A DNA stretch of 64,000 nt from Budorcas taxicolor (Eukaryota > Chordata > Mammalia > Artiodactyla > Bovidae). The first letter of the stretch is position 1; each line of letters begins with the position of its first letter. The position numbers and the translations under genes are program-made. The DNA is taken from the NCBI RefSeq assembly GCF_023091745.1, contig NW_026292661.1, positions 1,240,001 through 1,304,000 on the forward strand. The letters run 5' to 3'. The notes below the pieces were generated by a model. That model did not search any database and was not told where the DNA came from. It saw only the letters and a program-made list of their open reading frames with translations. This document shows positions 22,072-35,746 of this stretch, one piece after another.

Positions 22072-25000
22072 TTGAGATGCGACGGGAAGCCCGGGAACTC
22101 TTTCCCGACGAAGCAGGGAAAGGATCCCTCATCTCGAGCTACGAGGCGGAAACGGGGCTCCACTGGCTGTGGGCGGGACCCTCGTGATTCCTCTCGAGTG
22201 GAGACGGCTAGGTCGGGGAACTTCTTGATTTGTACCAAGGGTGTGAAGGACCCTTTCGAAGTTCCAGAGGTGAGGGGTGATCAGCCTCGAGACGCCTCAG
22301 CGGAAATGGGCCTCATCTCGCCTGGAGGGGAGAACCTCCTGGATTTTCTCGAGTTGCGGCAGGTCTTCTCGAGTTACGACGGGGACCTCAGGGACCCGCT
22401 CTGGTGGCCTCAGGAAAGGCCAGTCCCCATGCGAGTTTCTAGGGGACCTCTCGGGATTCCTCTCCCGTCCATGCTGGGGCCTCAGTCCTTGTGTGGAGTC
22501 GGGGCCGGAACCTGAGGATTCCTGTCCAATGTTGCCATGGATCTTGGGGTGCTTCTGAGTCTCCCCAGGGGAGTCAGGCCTCGTCTCGAGTGGGGGCATT
22601 CACGTGCACTTTCCTCCCGAGCTGCAGCAGTAGTGTCACGCATCCTGTCACGTGGATCAAGGGATCTGTGGCTTTCCCTCGAGGCTGTCCCTCGAGGCTT
22701 TCCCACGAGGCTTTCCCACAGGGCTGTGCCACGTGCCACCTTGGTGTGAGTCGATCCTCGGCGTGAAAGACGAGCCGGTGAAGGAAAAAGAGGTTCCTCT
22801 GGAATGGACTGAGACATCTGGGGGACTCTTGGAATGGTGGCACGACCCTGGAGTTCCTCTCGCCGTTCCTGTTGAGAGGGCCTCCTCTTGAGATGCGACG
22901 GGAAGCCCGGGAACTCTTTCCCGACGAAGCAGGGAAAGGATCCCTCATCTCGAGCTACGAGGAGGAAACGGGGCTCCTCTGGATGTGGGCGGGACCCTCG
23001 TGATTCCTCTCGAGTGGAGACGGGTATGTCGGGGAACTTCTGGATTTGCACAAAGGGTGTGAAGGACCCTTCCGAAGTTCCAGAGGTGAAGTGTGATCAG
23101 CCTCGAGACGCCTCAGCGGAAATGGGCCTCATCTCGCCTGGAGGGGAGAACCTCCTGGATTTTCTCGAGTTGCGGCAGGTCTTCTCGAGTTACGACGGGG
23201 ACCTCAGGGACCCGCTCTGGTGGCCTCAGGAAAGGCCAGTCCCCATGCGAGTTGCTAGGGGACCTCTCGGGATTCCTCTCCCGTCCATGCTGGGGCCTCA
23301 GTCCTTGTGTGGAGTCGGGGCCGGAACCTGAGGATTCCTCTCCAGTGTTGCCATGGATCTTGGGGTGCTTCTGAGTCTCCCCAGGGGAGTCAGGCCTCGT
23401 CTCGAGTGGTGGCATGCACGTGCGCTTTCCTCCCGAGCTGCAGCAGTACTGTCACGCTTCCTGTCACGTGGATCAAGGGATCTGTGGCTTTCCCTCGAGG
23501 CTGTCCCTCGAGGGTTTCCCACGAGGCTTTCCCACAGGGCTGTGCCACGTGCCACCTTGGTGTGAGTCGATCCTCGGCGTGAAAGACGAGCCGGTGAAGG
23601 GAAAAGAGGTTCCTCTGGAATGGACTGAGACATCTGGGGGACTCTTGGAATGGTGGCACGACCCTGGAGTTCCTCTCGCCGTTCCTGTTGAGAGGGCCTC
23701 CTCTTGAGATGCGACGGGAAGCCCGGGAACTCTTTCCCGACGAAGCAGGGAAAGGATCCCTCATCTCGAGCTACGAGGAGGAAACGGGGCTCCTCTGGAT
23801 GTGGGCGGGACCCTCGTGATTCCTCTCGAGTGGAGACGGCTAGCTCGGGGAACTTCTTGATTTGCACAAAGGGTTTGAAGGACCCTTTCGAAGTTCCAGA
23901 GGTGAGGTGTGATCAGCCTCGAGACGCCTCAGCGGAAATGGGCCTCATCTCGCCTGGAGGGGAGAACCTCCTGAATTTTCTCCAGTTGCGGCAGGTCTTC
24001 TCGAGTTACGACGGGGACCACAGGGACCCGTTCTGTTGGCCTCAGGAAAGGCCAGTCCCCATGCGAGTTGCTAGGGGACCTCTCAGGATTCCTCTCCCGT
24101 CCATGCCGGGGCCTCAGTCCTTGTGTGGAGTCGGGGCCGGAACCTGAGGATTCCTATCCAGTGTTACCATGGATCTTGGGGTGCTTCTGAGTCTCCCCAG
24201 GGGAGTCAGGCCTTGTCTCGAGTGGGGGCATGCACGTGCGCTTTCCTCCCGAGCTGCAGCAGTAGTGTCACGCTTCCTGTCACGTGGATCAAGGGATCTG
24301 TGGCTTTCCCTCGAGGCTGTCCCTCGAGGTTTTCCCACGAGGCTTTCCCACAGGGCTGTGCCACGTGCCACCTTGGTGTGAGTCGATCCTCGGCGTGAAA
24401 GACGAGCCGGTGAAGGGAAAAGAGGTTCCTCTGGAATGGACTGAGACATCTGGGGGACTCTTGGAATGGTGGCACGACCCTGGAGTTCCTCTCGCCGTTC
24501 CTGTTGAGAGGGCCTCCTCTTGAGATGCGACGGGAAGCCCGGGAACTCTTTCCCGACGAAGCAGGGAAAGGATCCCTCATCTCGAGCTACGAGGCGGAAA
24601 CGGGGCTCCTCTGGATGTGGGCGGGACCCTCGTGATTCCTCTCGAGTGGAGACGGGTATGTCGGGCAACTTCTGGATTTGCACAAAGGGTGTGAAGGACC
24701 CTTTCGAAGTTCCAGAGGTGAGGTGTGATCAGCCTCGAGACGCCTCAGCGGAAATGGGCCTCATCTCGCCTGGAGGGGAGAACCTCCTGGATTTTCTCGA
24801 GTTGCGGCAGGTCTTCTCGAGTTACGACGGGGACCTCAGGGACCCGCTCTGGTGGCCTCAGGAAAGGCCAGTCCCCATGCGAGTTGCTAGGGGACCTCTC
24901 GGGATTCCTCTCCCGTCCATGCCGGGGCCTCAGTCCTTGTGTGGAGTCGGGGCCGGAACCTGAGGATTCCTGTCCAGTGTTGCCATGGATCTTGGGGTGC

Positions 25001-25545
25001 TTCTGAGTCTCCCCAGGGGAGTCAGGCCTCGTCTCGAGTGGGGGCATGCACGTGCGCTTTCCTCCCGAGCTGCAGCAGTAGTGTCACGCTTCCTGTCACG
25101 TGGATCAAGGGATCTGTGGCTTTCCCTCGAGGCTGTCCCTCGAGGCTTTCCCACGAGGCTTTCCCACAGGGCTGTGCCACGTGCCACCTTGGTGTGAGTC
25201 GATCCTCGGCGTGAAAGACGAGCCGGTGAAGGGAAAAGAGGTTCCTCTGGAATGGACTGAGACATCTGGGGGACTCTTGGAATGGTGGCACGACCCTGGA
25301 GTTCCTCTCGCCGTTCCTGTTGAGAGGGCCTCCTCTTGAGATGCGACGGGAAGCCCGGGAACTCTTTCCCGACGAAGCAGGGAAAGGATCCCTCATCTCG
25401 AGCTACGAGGCGGAAACGGGGCTCCTCTGGCTGTGGGCGGGACCCTCGTGATTCCTCTCGAGTGGAGACGGCTAGGTCGGGGAACTTCTTGATTTGCACC
25501 AAGGGTGTGAAGGACCCTTTCGAAGTTCCAGAGGTGAGGTGTGAT
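22072..25545. repeat. Mixed monomers between the tetramer and 16-mer domains
   Basis: No clear higher-order period is visible. Monomers 21257 and 22072 share GGTGAAGGAAAAAG (near 21961 and 22777) at an 816-bp offset. Monomer 23704-24519 carries the set GGCTAGCTCGG, CGTTCTGTTGG, GTTACCATGG and GAGGTTTTCCC typical of the trimer at 5-8 kb, so that monomer type has moved about 16 kb along the array. Monomer 22888 has the GTGGTGGCATGC marker of the tetramer. Confidence 0.8.
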
Positions 25546-28500
25546 CAGCCTGGAGACGCCTCAGCGGAAATGGGCCTCATCTCGCCTGGAGGGGAGAACC
25601 TCCTGGATTTTCTCGAGTTGCGGCAGGTCTTCTCGAGTTACGACGGGGACCTCAGGGACCCGCTCTGGTGGCCTCAGGAAAGGCCAGTCCCCATGCGAGT
25701 TGTTAGGGGACCACTCGGGATTCCTCTCCCGTCCATTCTGGGGCCTCAGTCCTTGTGTGGAGTCGGGGCCGGAACCTGAGGATTCCTCTCCAGTGTTGCC
25801 ATGGATCTTGGGGTGCTTCTGAGTCTCCCCAGGGGAGTCAGGCCTCGTCTCGAGTGGGGGCATGCACGTGCGCTTTCCTCCCGAGCTGCAGCAGTAGTGT
25901 CACGCTTCCTGTCACGTGGATCAAGGGATCTGTGGCTTTCCCTCGAGGCTGTCCCTCGAGGCTTTCCCACGAGGCTTTCCCACAGGGCTGTGCCACGTGC
26001 CACCTTGGTGTGAGTCGATCCTCGGCGTGAAAGACGAGCCGGTGAAGGGAAAAGAGGTTCCTCTGGAATGGACTGAGACATCTGGGGGACTCTTGGAATG
26101 GTGGCACGACCCTGGAGTTCCTCTCGCCGTTCCTGTTGAGAGGGCCTCCTCTTGAGATGCGACGGGAACGCCGGGAACTCTTTCCCGACGAAGCAGGGAA
26201 AGGATCCCTCATCTCGAGCTACGAGGCGGAAACGGGGCTCCTCTGGCTGTGGGTGGGACCCTCGTGATTCCTCTCGAGTGGAGACGGCTAGGTCGGGGAA
26301 CTTCTTGATTTGCACCAAGGGTGTGAAGGACCCTTTCGAAGTTCCAGAGGTGAGGTGTGATCAGCCTCGAGACGCCTCAGCGGAAATGGGCCTCATCTCG
26401 ACTGGAGGGGAGAACCTCCTGGATTTTCTCGAGTTGCGGCAGGTCTTCTCGAGTTACGACGGGGACCACAGGGACCCGCTCTGGTGGCCTCAGGAAAGGC
26501 CAGTCCCCATGCGAGTTGCTAGGGGACCTCTCGGGATTCCTCTCCCGTCCATGCTGGGGCCTCAGTCCTTGTGTGGAGTCGGGGCCGGAACCTGAGGATT
26601 CCTGTCCAGTGTTGCCATGGATCTTGGGGTGCTTCTGAGTCTCCCCTGGGGAGTCAGGCCTCGTCTCGAGTGGGGGCATGCACGTGCACTTTCCTCCCGA
26701 GCTGCAGCCGTAGTGTCACGCTTCCTGTCACGTGGATCAAGGGATCTGTGGCTTTCCCTCGAGGCTGTCCCTCGAGGCTTTCCCACGAGGCTTTCCCACA
26801 GGGCTGTGCCACGTGCCACCTTGGTGTGAGTCGATCCTCGGCGTGAAAGACGAGCCGGTGAAGGTAAAAGAGGTTCCTCTGGAATGGACTGAGACATCTG
26901 GGGGACTCTTGGAATGGTGGCACGACCCTGGAGTTCCTCTCGCCGTTCCTGTTGAGAGGGCCTCCTCTTGAGATGCGACGGGAAGCCCGGGAACTCTTTC
27001 CCGACGAAGCAGGGAAAGGATCCCTCATCTCGAGCTACGAGGAGGAAACGGGGCTACTCTGGATGTGGGCGGGACCCTCGTGATTCCTCTCGAGTGGAGA
27101 CGGGTATGTCGGGGAACTTCTGGATTTGCACCAAGGGTGTGAAGGACCCTTTCGAAGTTCCAGAGGTGAAGTGTGATCAGCCTCGAGACGCCTCAGCGGA
27201 AATGGGCCTCATCTCGCCTGGAGGGGAGAACCTCCTGGATTTTCTCGAGTTGCGGCAGGTCTTATCGAGTTACGACGGGGACCTCAGGGACCCGCTCTGG
27301 TGGCCTCAGGAAAGGCCAGTCCCCATGCGAGTTGCTAGGGGACCTCTCGGGATTCCTCTCCCGTCCATGCCGGGGCCTCAGTCCTTGTGTGGAGTCGGGG
27401 CCGGAACCTGAGGATTCCTGTCCAGTGTTGCCATGGATCTTGGGGTGCTTCTGAGTCTCCCCAGGGGAGTCAGGCCTCGTCTCGAGTGGGGGCATGCACG
27501 TGCGCTTTCCTCCCGAGCTGCAGCAGTAGTGTCACGCTTCCTGTCACGTGAATCAAGGGATCTGTGGCTTTCCCTCGAGGCTGTCCCTCGAGGCTTTCCC
27601 ACGAGGCTTTCCCACAGGGCTGTGCCACGTGCCACCTTGGTGTGAGTCGATCCTCGGCGTGAAAGACGAGCCAGTGAAGGGAAAAGAGTTTCCTCTGGAA
27701 TGGCCTGAGACATCTGGGGGACTCTTGGAATGGTGGCACGACCCTGGAGTTCCTCTCGCCGTTCCTGTTGAGAGGGCCTCCTCTTGAGATGCGACGGGAA
27801 CGCCGGGAACTCTTTCCCGACGAAGCAGGGAAAGGATCCCTCATCTCGAGCTACGAGGCGGAAACGGGGCTCCTCTGGATGTGGGCGGGACCCTCGTGAT
27901 TCCTCTCGAGTGGAGACGGCTAGGTCGGGGAACTTCTTGATTTGCACCAAGGGTGTGAAGGACCCTTTCGAAGTTCCAGAGGTGAGGTGAGATCAGCCTC
28001 GAGACGCCTCAGCGGAAATGGGCCTCATCTCGCCTGGAGGGGAGAACCTCCTGGATTTTCTCGAGTTGCGGCAGGTCTTCTCGAGTTACGACGGGGACCT
28101 CAGGGACCCGCTCTGGTGGCCTCAGGAAAGGCCAGTCCCCATGCGAGTTGCTAGGGGACCTCTCGGGATTCCTCTCCCGTCCATTCTGGGGCCTCAGTCC
28201 TTGTGTGGAGTCGGGGCCGGAACCTGAGGATTCCTCTCCAGTGTTGCCATGGATCTTGGGGTGCTTCTGAGTCTCCCCAGGGGAGTCAGGCCTCGTCTCG
28301 AGAGGGGGCATGCACGTGCACTTTCCTCCCGAGCTGCAGCAGTAGTGTCACGCTTCCTGTCACGTGGATCAAGGGATCTGTGGCTTTCCCTCGAGGCTGT
28401 CCCTCGAGGCTTTCCCACGAGGCTTTCCCACAGGGCTGTGCCACGTGCCACCTTGGTGTGAGTCGATCCTCGGCGTGAAAGACGAGCCGGTGAAGGGAAA

Positions 28501-31500
28501 AGAGGTTCCTCTGGAATGGACTGAGACATCTGGGGGACTCTTGGAATGCTGGCACGACCCTGGAGTTCCTCTCGCCGTTCCTGTTGAGAGGGCCTCCTCT
28601 TGAGATGCGACGGGAACGCCGGGAACTCTTTCCCGACGAAGCAGGGAAAGGATCCCTCATCTCGAGCTACGAGGCGGAAACGGGGCTCCTCTGGCTGTGG
28701 GCGGGACCCTCGTGATTCCTCTCGAGTGGAGACGGCTAGGTCGGGGAACTTCTTGATTTGCACCAAGGGTGTGAAGGACCCTTTCGAAGTTCCAGAGGTG
28801 AGGTGTGATCAGCCTGGAGACGCCTCAGCGGAAATGGGCCTCATCTCGCCTGGAGGGGAGAACTTCCTGGATATTCTCGAGTTGCGGCAGGTCTTCTCGA
28901 GTTACGACGGGGACCTCAGGGACCCGCTCTGGTGGCCTCAGGAAAGGCCAGTCCCCATGCGAGTTGCTAGGGGACCTCTCGGGATTCCTCTCCCGTCCAT
29001 TCTGGGGCCTCAGTCCTTGTGTGGAGTCGGGGCCGGAACCTGAGGATTCCTGTCCAGTGTTGCCATGGATCTTGGGGTGCTTCTGAGTCTCCCCAGGGGA
29101 GTCAGGCCTCGTCTCGAGTGGGGGCATGCACGTGCGCTTTCCTCCCGAGCTGCAGCAGTAGTGTCACGCTTCCTGTCACGTGGATCAAGGGATCTGTGGC
29201 TTTCCCTCGAGGCTGTCCCTCGAGGCTTTCCCACGAGGCTTTCCCACAGGGCTGTGCCACGTGCCACCTTGGTGTGAGTCGATCCTCGGCGTGAAAGACG
29301 AGCCGGTGAAGGGAAAAGAGGTTCCTCTGGAATGGACTGAGACATCTGGGGGACTCTTGGAATGGTGGCACGACCCTGGAGTTCCTCTCGCCGTTCCTGT
29401 TGAGAGGGCCTCCTCTTGAGATGCGACGGGAACGCCGGGAACTCTTTCCCGACGAAGCAGGGAAAGGATCCCTCATCTCGAGCTACGAGGCGGAAACGGG
29501 GCTCCTCTGGCTGTGGGCGGGACCCTCGTGATTCCTCTCGAGTGGAGACGGCTAGGTCGGGGAACTTCTTGATTTGCACCAAGGGTGTGAAGGACCCTTT
29601 CGAAGTTCCAGGGGTGAGGTGTGATCAGCCTCGAGACGCCTCAGCGGAAATGGGCCTCATCTCGCCTGGAGGGGAGAACCTCCTGGATTTTCTCGAGTTG
29701 CGGCAGGTCTTCTCGAGTTACGACGGGGACCACAGGGACCCGCTCTGGTGGCCTCAGGAAAGGCCAGTCCCCATGCGAGTTGCTAGGGGACCTCTCGGGA
29801 TTCCTCTCCCGTCCATGCTGGGGCCTCAGTCCTTGTGTGGAGTCGGGGCCGGAACCTGAGGATTCCTGTCCAGTGTTGCCATGGATCTTGGGGTGCTTCT
29901 GAGTCTCCCCAGGGGAGTCAGGCCTCGTCTCGAGTGGGGGCATGCACGTGCACTTTCCTCCCGAGCTGCAGCCGTAGTGTCACGCTTCCTGTCACGTGGA
30001 TCAAGGGATCTGTGGCTTTCCCTCGAGGCTGTCCCTCGAGGCTTTCCCACGAGGCTTTCCCACAGGGCTGTGCCACGTGCCACCTTGGTGTGAGTCGATC
30101 CTCGGCGTGAAAGACGAGCCGGTGAAGGGAAAAGAGGTTCCTCTGGAATGGACTGAGACATCTGGGGGACTCTTGGAATGGTGGCACGACCCTGGAGTTC
30201 CTCTCGCCGTTCCTGTTGAGAGGGCCTCCTCTTGAGATGCGACGGGAACGCCGGGAACTCTTTCCCGACGAAGCAGGGAAAGGATCCCTCATCTCTAGCT
30301 ACGAGGCGGAAACGGGGCTCCTCTGGATGTGGGCGGGACCCTCGTGATTCCTCTCGAGTGGAGACGGCTAGGTCGGGGAACTTCTTGATTTGCACCAAGG
30401 GTGTGAAGGACCCTTTCGAAGTTCCAGAGGGGAGGTGAGATCAGCCTCGAGACCCCTCAGCGGAAATGGGCCTCATCTCGCCTGGAGGGGAGAACCTCCT
30501 GGATTTTCTCGAGTTGCGGCAGGTCTTCTCGAGTTACGACGGGGACCTCAGGGACCCGCTCTGGTGGCCTCAGGAAAGGCCAGTCCCCATGCGAGTTGCT
30601 AGGGGACCTCTCGGGATTCCTCTCCCGTCCATTCTGTGGCCTCAGTCCTTGTGTGGAGTCGGGGCCGGAACCTGAGGATTCCTCTGCAGTGTTGCCATGG
30701 ATCTTGGGGTGCTTCTGAGTCTCCCCAGGGGAGTCAGGCCTCGTCTCGAGTGGGGGCATGCACGTGCACTTTCCTCCCGAGCTGCAGCAGTAGTGTCACG
30801 CTTCCTGTCACGTGGATCAAGGGATCTGTGGTTTTCCCTCGAGGCTGTCCCTCGAGGCTTTCCCACGAGGCTTTCCCACAGGGCTGTGCCACGTGCCACC
30901 TTGGTGTGAGTCGATCCTCGGCGTGAAAGACGAGCCGGTGAAGGGAAAAGTGGTTCCTCTGGAATGGACTGAGACATCTGGGGGACTCTTGGAATGGTGG
31001 CACGACCCTGGAGTTCCTCTCGCCGTTCCTGTTGAGAGGGCCTCCTCTTGAGATGCGACGGGAACGCCGGGAACTCTTTCCCGACGAAGCAGGGAAAGGA
31101 TCCCTCATCTCGAGCTACGAGGAGGAAACGGGGCTCCTCTGGATGTGGGAGGGACCCTCGTGATTCCTCTCGAGTGGAGACGGGTATGTCGGGGAACTTC
31201 TGGATTTGCACCAAGGGTGTGAAGGACCCTTTCGAAGTTCCAGAGGTGAAGTGTGATCAGCCTCGAGACGCCTCAGCGGAAATGGGCCTCATCTCGCCTG
31301 GAGGGGAGAACCTCCTGGATTTTCTCGAGTTGCGGCAGGTCTTCTCGAGTTACGACGGGGACCTCAGGGACCCGCTCTGGTGGCCTCAGGAAAGGCCAGT
31401 CCCCATGCGAGTTGCTAGGGGACCTCTCGGGATTCCTCTCCCGTCCATGCCGGGGCCTCAGTCCTTGTGTGGAGTCGGGGCCGGAACCTGAGGATTCCTG

Positions 31501-33868
31501 CCAGTGTTTCCATGGATCTTGGGGTGCTTCTGAGTCTCCCCAGGGGAGTCAGGCCTCGTCTCGAGTGGGGGCATGCACGTGCGCTTTCCTCCCGAGCTGC
31601 AGCAGTAGTGTCACGCTTCCTGTCACGTGGATCAAGGGATCTGTGGCTTTCCCTCGAGGCTGTCCCTCGAGGGTTTCCAACGAGGCTTTCCCACAGGGCT
31701 GTGCCACGTGCCACCTTGGTGTGAGTCGATCCTCGGCGTGAAAGACGAGCCGGTGAAGGGAAAAGAGGTTCCTCTGGAATGGACTGAGACATCTGGGGGA
31801 CTCTTGGAATGGTGGCACGACCCTGTAGTTCCTCTCGCCGTTCCTGTTGAGAGGGCCTCCTCTTGAGATGCGACGGGAACGCCGGGAACTCTTTCCCGAC
31901 GAAGCAGGGAAAGGATCCCTCATCTCGAGCTACGAGGCGGAAACGGGGCTCCTCTGGATGTGGGCGGGACCCTCGTGATTCCTCTCGAGTGGAGACGGCT
32001 AGGTAGGGGAACTTCTTGATTTGCACCAAGGGTGTGAAGGACCCTTTCGAAGTTCCAGAGGTGAGGTGTGATCAGCCTCGAGACGCCTCAGCGGAAATGG
32101 GCCTCATCTCGCCTGGAGGGGAGAACCTCCTGGATTTTCTCGAGTTGCGGCAGGTCTTCTCGAGTTACGACGGGGACCTCAGGGACCCGCTCTGGTGGCC
32201 TCAGGAAAGGCCAGTCCCCATGCGAGTTGCTAGGGGACCTCTCGGGATTCCTCTCCCGTCCATGCTGGGGCCTCAGTCCTTGTGTGGAGTCGGGGCCGGA
32301 ACCTGAGGATTCCTGTCCAGTGTTGCCATGGATCTTGGGGTGCTTCTGAGTCTCCCCAGGGGAGTCAGGCCTCGTCTCGAGTGGGGGCATGCACGTGCAC
32401 TTTCCTCCCGAGCTGCAGCAGTAGTGTCACGCTTCCTGTCACGTGGATCAAGGGATCTGTGGCTTTCCCTCGAGGCTGTCCCTCGAGGCTTTCCCACGAG
32501 GCTTTCCCACAGGGCTGTGCCACGTGCCACCTTGGTGTGAGTCGATCCTCGGCGTGAAAGACGAGCCGGTGAAGGGAAAAGAGGTTCCTCTGGAATGGAC
32601 TGAGACATCTGGGGGACTCTTGGAATGGTGGCACGACCCTGGAGTTCCTCTCGCCATTCCTGTTGAGAGGGCCTCCTCTTGAGATGCGACGGGAACGCCG
32701 GGAACTCTTTCCCGACGAAGCAGGGAAAGGATCCCTCATCTCGAGCTACGAGGCGGAAACGGGGCTCCTCTGGATGTGGGCGGGACCCTCGTGATTCCTC
32801 TCGAGTGGAGACGGCTAGGTAGGGGAACTTCTTGATTTGCACCAAGGGTGTGAAGGACCCTTTCGAAGTTCCAGAGGTGAGGTGTGATCAGCCTCGAGAC
32901 GCCTCAGCGGAAATGGGCCTCATCTCGTCTGGAGGGGAGAACCTCCTGGATTTTCTCGAGTTGCGGCAGGTCTTCTCGAGTTACGACGGGGACCTCAGGG
33001 ACCCGCTCTGGTGGCCTCAGGAAAGGCCAGTCCCCATGCGAGTTGCTAGGGGACCTCTCGGGATTCCTCTCCCGTCCATGCTGGGGCCTCAGTCCTTGTG
33101 TGGAGTCGGGGCCGGAACCTGAGGATTCCTGTCCAGTGTTGCCATGGATCTTGGGGTGCTTCTGAGTCTCCCCAGGGGAGTCAGGCCTCGTCTCGAGTGG
33201 GGGCATGCGCGTGCACTTTCCTCCCGAGCTGCAGCAGTAGTGTCACGCTTCCTGTCACGTGGATCAAGGGATCTGTGGCTTTCCCTCGAGGCTGTCCCTC
33301 GAGGCTTTCCCACGAGGCTTTCCCACAGGGCTGTGCCACGTGCCACCTTGGTGTGAGTCGATCCTCGGCGTGAAAGACGAGCTGGTGAAGTGAAAAGAGG
33401 TTCCTCTGGAATGGACTGAGACATCTGGGGGACTCTTGGAATGGTGGCACGACCCTGGAGTTCCTCTCGCCGTTCCTGTTGAGAGGGCCTCCTCTTGAGA
33501 TGCGACGGGAAGGCCGGGAACTCTTTCCCGACGAAGCAGGGAAAGGATCCCTCATCTTGAGCTACGAGGAGGAAACGGGGCTCCTCTGGCTGTGGGCGTG
33601 ACCCTCGTGATTCCTCTCGAGTGGAGACGGGTATGTCGGGGAACTTCTTGATTTGCACAAAGGGTGTGAAGGACCCTTTCGAAGTTCCAGAGGTGAGGTG
33701 TGATCAGCCTCGAGACGCCTCAGCGGAAATGGGCCTCATCTCGCCTGGAGGGGAGAACCTCTTGGATTTTCTCCAGTTGCGGCAGGTCTTCTCGAGTTAC
33801 GACGGGGACCACAGGGACCCGCTCTGGTGGCCTCAGGAAAGGCCAGTCCCCATGCGAGTTGCAAGGCG
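25546..33868. repeat. 16-monomer-offset block, copy 1 (about 8.3 kb)
   Basis: This long block recurs 13,055 bp downstream. Shared private variants, in order: CAGCCTGGAG (25546), GGGACCACTCGG (near 25709), GTGGGTGGGACC (near 26250), AAGGTAAAAG (near 26862), CACGTGAATC (near 27546), GGTGAGATC (near 27980), CGAGAGGGGG (near 28299), GAATGCTGGC (near 28543), GGATATTCTC (near 28869), CCAGGGGTGAGG (near 29608), GCAGCCGTAG (near 29969), CATCTCTAGC (near 30290), GAGACCCCTC (near 30449), ATTCTGTGGCC (near 30632), GTGGTTTTCC (near 30829), TGGGAGGGACC (near 31147), a 1-bp deletion (31500), GGTTTCCAACG (near 31674), CCTGTAGTTCC (near 31823), GGTAGGGG (near 32002), TCTCGTCTGG (32924), GCATGCGCGTGC (near 33205), GAAGTGAAAAG (near 33388), CATCTTGAGC (near 33553) and TTGCAAGGCG (33859). 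Confidence 0.92.
31048..31862. repeat. Monomer with 1-bp deletion (815 bp), 16-mer block copy 1
   Basis: GATTCCTGTCCAGTGTTGCC is shortened to ATTCCTGCCAGTGTTTCC near 31494-31511. The loss is shared with 44103-44917, so it predates the block duplication and explains the 13,055-bp (not 13,056-bp) spacing. Confidence 0.93.
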
Positions 33869-33985
33869 ACCTCTCGGGATTCCTCTCCCGTCCATGCCGG
33901 GGCCTCAGTCCTTGTGTGGAGTCGGGGCCGGAACCTGAGGATTCCTCTCCAGTGTTGCCATGGATCTTGGGGTGCTTCTGAGTCT

Positions 33986-35655
33986 CCCCTGGGGAGTCAG
34001 GCCTCGTCTCGAGTGGGGGCATGCACGTGCACTTTCCTCCCGAGCTGCAGCCGTAGTGTCACGCTTCCTGTCACGTGGATCAAGGGATCTGTGGCTTTCC
34101 CTCGAGGCTGTCCCTCGAGGCTTTCCCACGAGGCTTTCCCACAGGGCTGTGCCACGTGCCACCTTGGTGTGAGTCGATCCTCGGCGTGAAAGACGAGCCG
34201 GTGAAGGTAAAAGAGGTTCCTCTGGAATGGACTGAGACATCTGGGGGACTCTTGGAATGGTGGCACGACCCTGGAGTTCCTCTCGCCGTTCCTGTTGAGA
34301 GGGCCTCCTCTTGAGATGCGACGGGAAGCCCGGGAACTCTTTCCCGACGAAGCAGGGAAAGGATCCCTCATCTCGAGCTACGAGGAGGAAACGGGGCTCC
34401 TCTGGATGTGGGCGGGACCCTCGTGATTCCTCTCGAGTGGAGACGGGTATGTCGGGGAACTTCTGGATTTGCACCAAGGGTGTGAAGGACCCTTTCGAAG
34501 TTCCAGAGGTGAAGTGTGATCAGCCTCGAGACGCCTCAGCGGAAATGGGCCTCATCTCGCCTGGAGGGGAGAACCTCCTGGATTTTCTCGAGTTGCGGCA
34601 GGTCTTCTCGAGTTACGACGGGGACCTCAGGGACCCGCTCTGGTGGCCTCAGGAAAGGCCAGTCCCCATGCGAGTTGCTAGGGGACCTCTCGGGATTCCT
34701 CTCCCGTCCATGCCGGGGCCTCAGTCCTTGTGTGGAGTCGGGGCCGGAACCTGAGGATTCCTGTCCAGTGTTGCCATGGACCTTGGGGTGCTTCTGAGTC
34801 TCCCCAGGGGAGTCAGGCCTCGTCTCGAGTGGGGGCATGCACGTGCGCTTTCCTCCCGAGCTGCAGCAGTAGTGTCACGCTTCCTGTCACGTGAATCAAG
34901 GGATCTGTGGCTTTCCCTCGAGGCTGTCCCTCGAGGCTTTCCCACGAGGCTTTCCCACAGGGCTGTGCCACGTGCCACCTTGGTGTGAGTCGATCCTCGG
35001 CGTGAAAGACGAGCCAGTGAAGGGAAAAGAGTTTCCTCTGGAATGGCCTGAGACATCTGGGGGACTCTTGGAATGGTGGCACGACCCTGGAGTTCCTCTC
35101 GCCGTTCCTGTTGAGAGGGCCTCCTCTTGAGATGCGACGGGAACGCCGGGAACTCTTTCCCGACGAAGCAGGGAAAGGATCCCTCATCTCGAGCTACGAG
35201 GCGGAAACGGGGCTCCTCTGGATGTGGGCGGGACCCTCGTGATTCCTCTCGAGTGGAGACGGCTAGGTCGGGGAACTTCTTGATTTGCACCAAGGGTGTG
35301 AAGGACCCTTTCGAAGTTCCAGAGGTGAGGTGAGATCAGCCTCGAGACGCCTCAGCGGAAATGGGCCTCATCTCGCCTGGAGGGGAGAACCTCCTGGATT
35401 TTCTCGAGTTGCGGCAGGTCTTCTCGAGTTACGACGGGGACCTCAGGGACCCGCTCTGGTGGCCTCAGGAAAGGCCAGTCCCCATGCGAGTTGCTAGGGG
35501 ACCTCTCGGGATTCCTCTCCCGTCCATTCTGGGGCCTCAGTCCTTGTGTGGAGTCGGGGCCGGAACCTGAGGATTCCTCTCCAGTGTTGCCATGGATCTT
35601 GGGGTGCTTCTGAGTCTCCCCAGGGGAGCCAGGCCTCGTCTCGAGAGGGGGCATG
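33986..35655. repeat. Re-used two-monomer piece (copy of 26643-28312)
   Basis: CTCCCCTGGGG, GCAGCCGTAG, AAGGTAAAAG, CACGTGAATC, GGTGAGATC and CGAGAGGGGG recur here at +7343 bp relative to 26.6-28.3 kb. This is nine monomers minus the 1-bp deletion. The same piece is present a third time at about 39.9-41.4 kb. The junction on the left lies between 33868 and 33986. Confidence 0.88.
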
Positions 35656-35746
35656 CACGTGCACTTTCCTCCCGAGCTGCAGCAGTAGTGTCACGCTTCC
35701 TGTCACGTGGATCAAGGGATCTGTGGCTTTCCCTCGAGGCTGTCCC

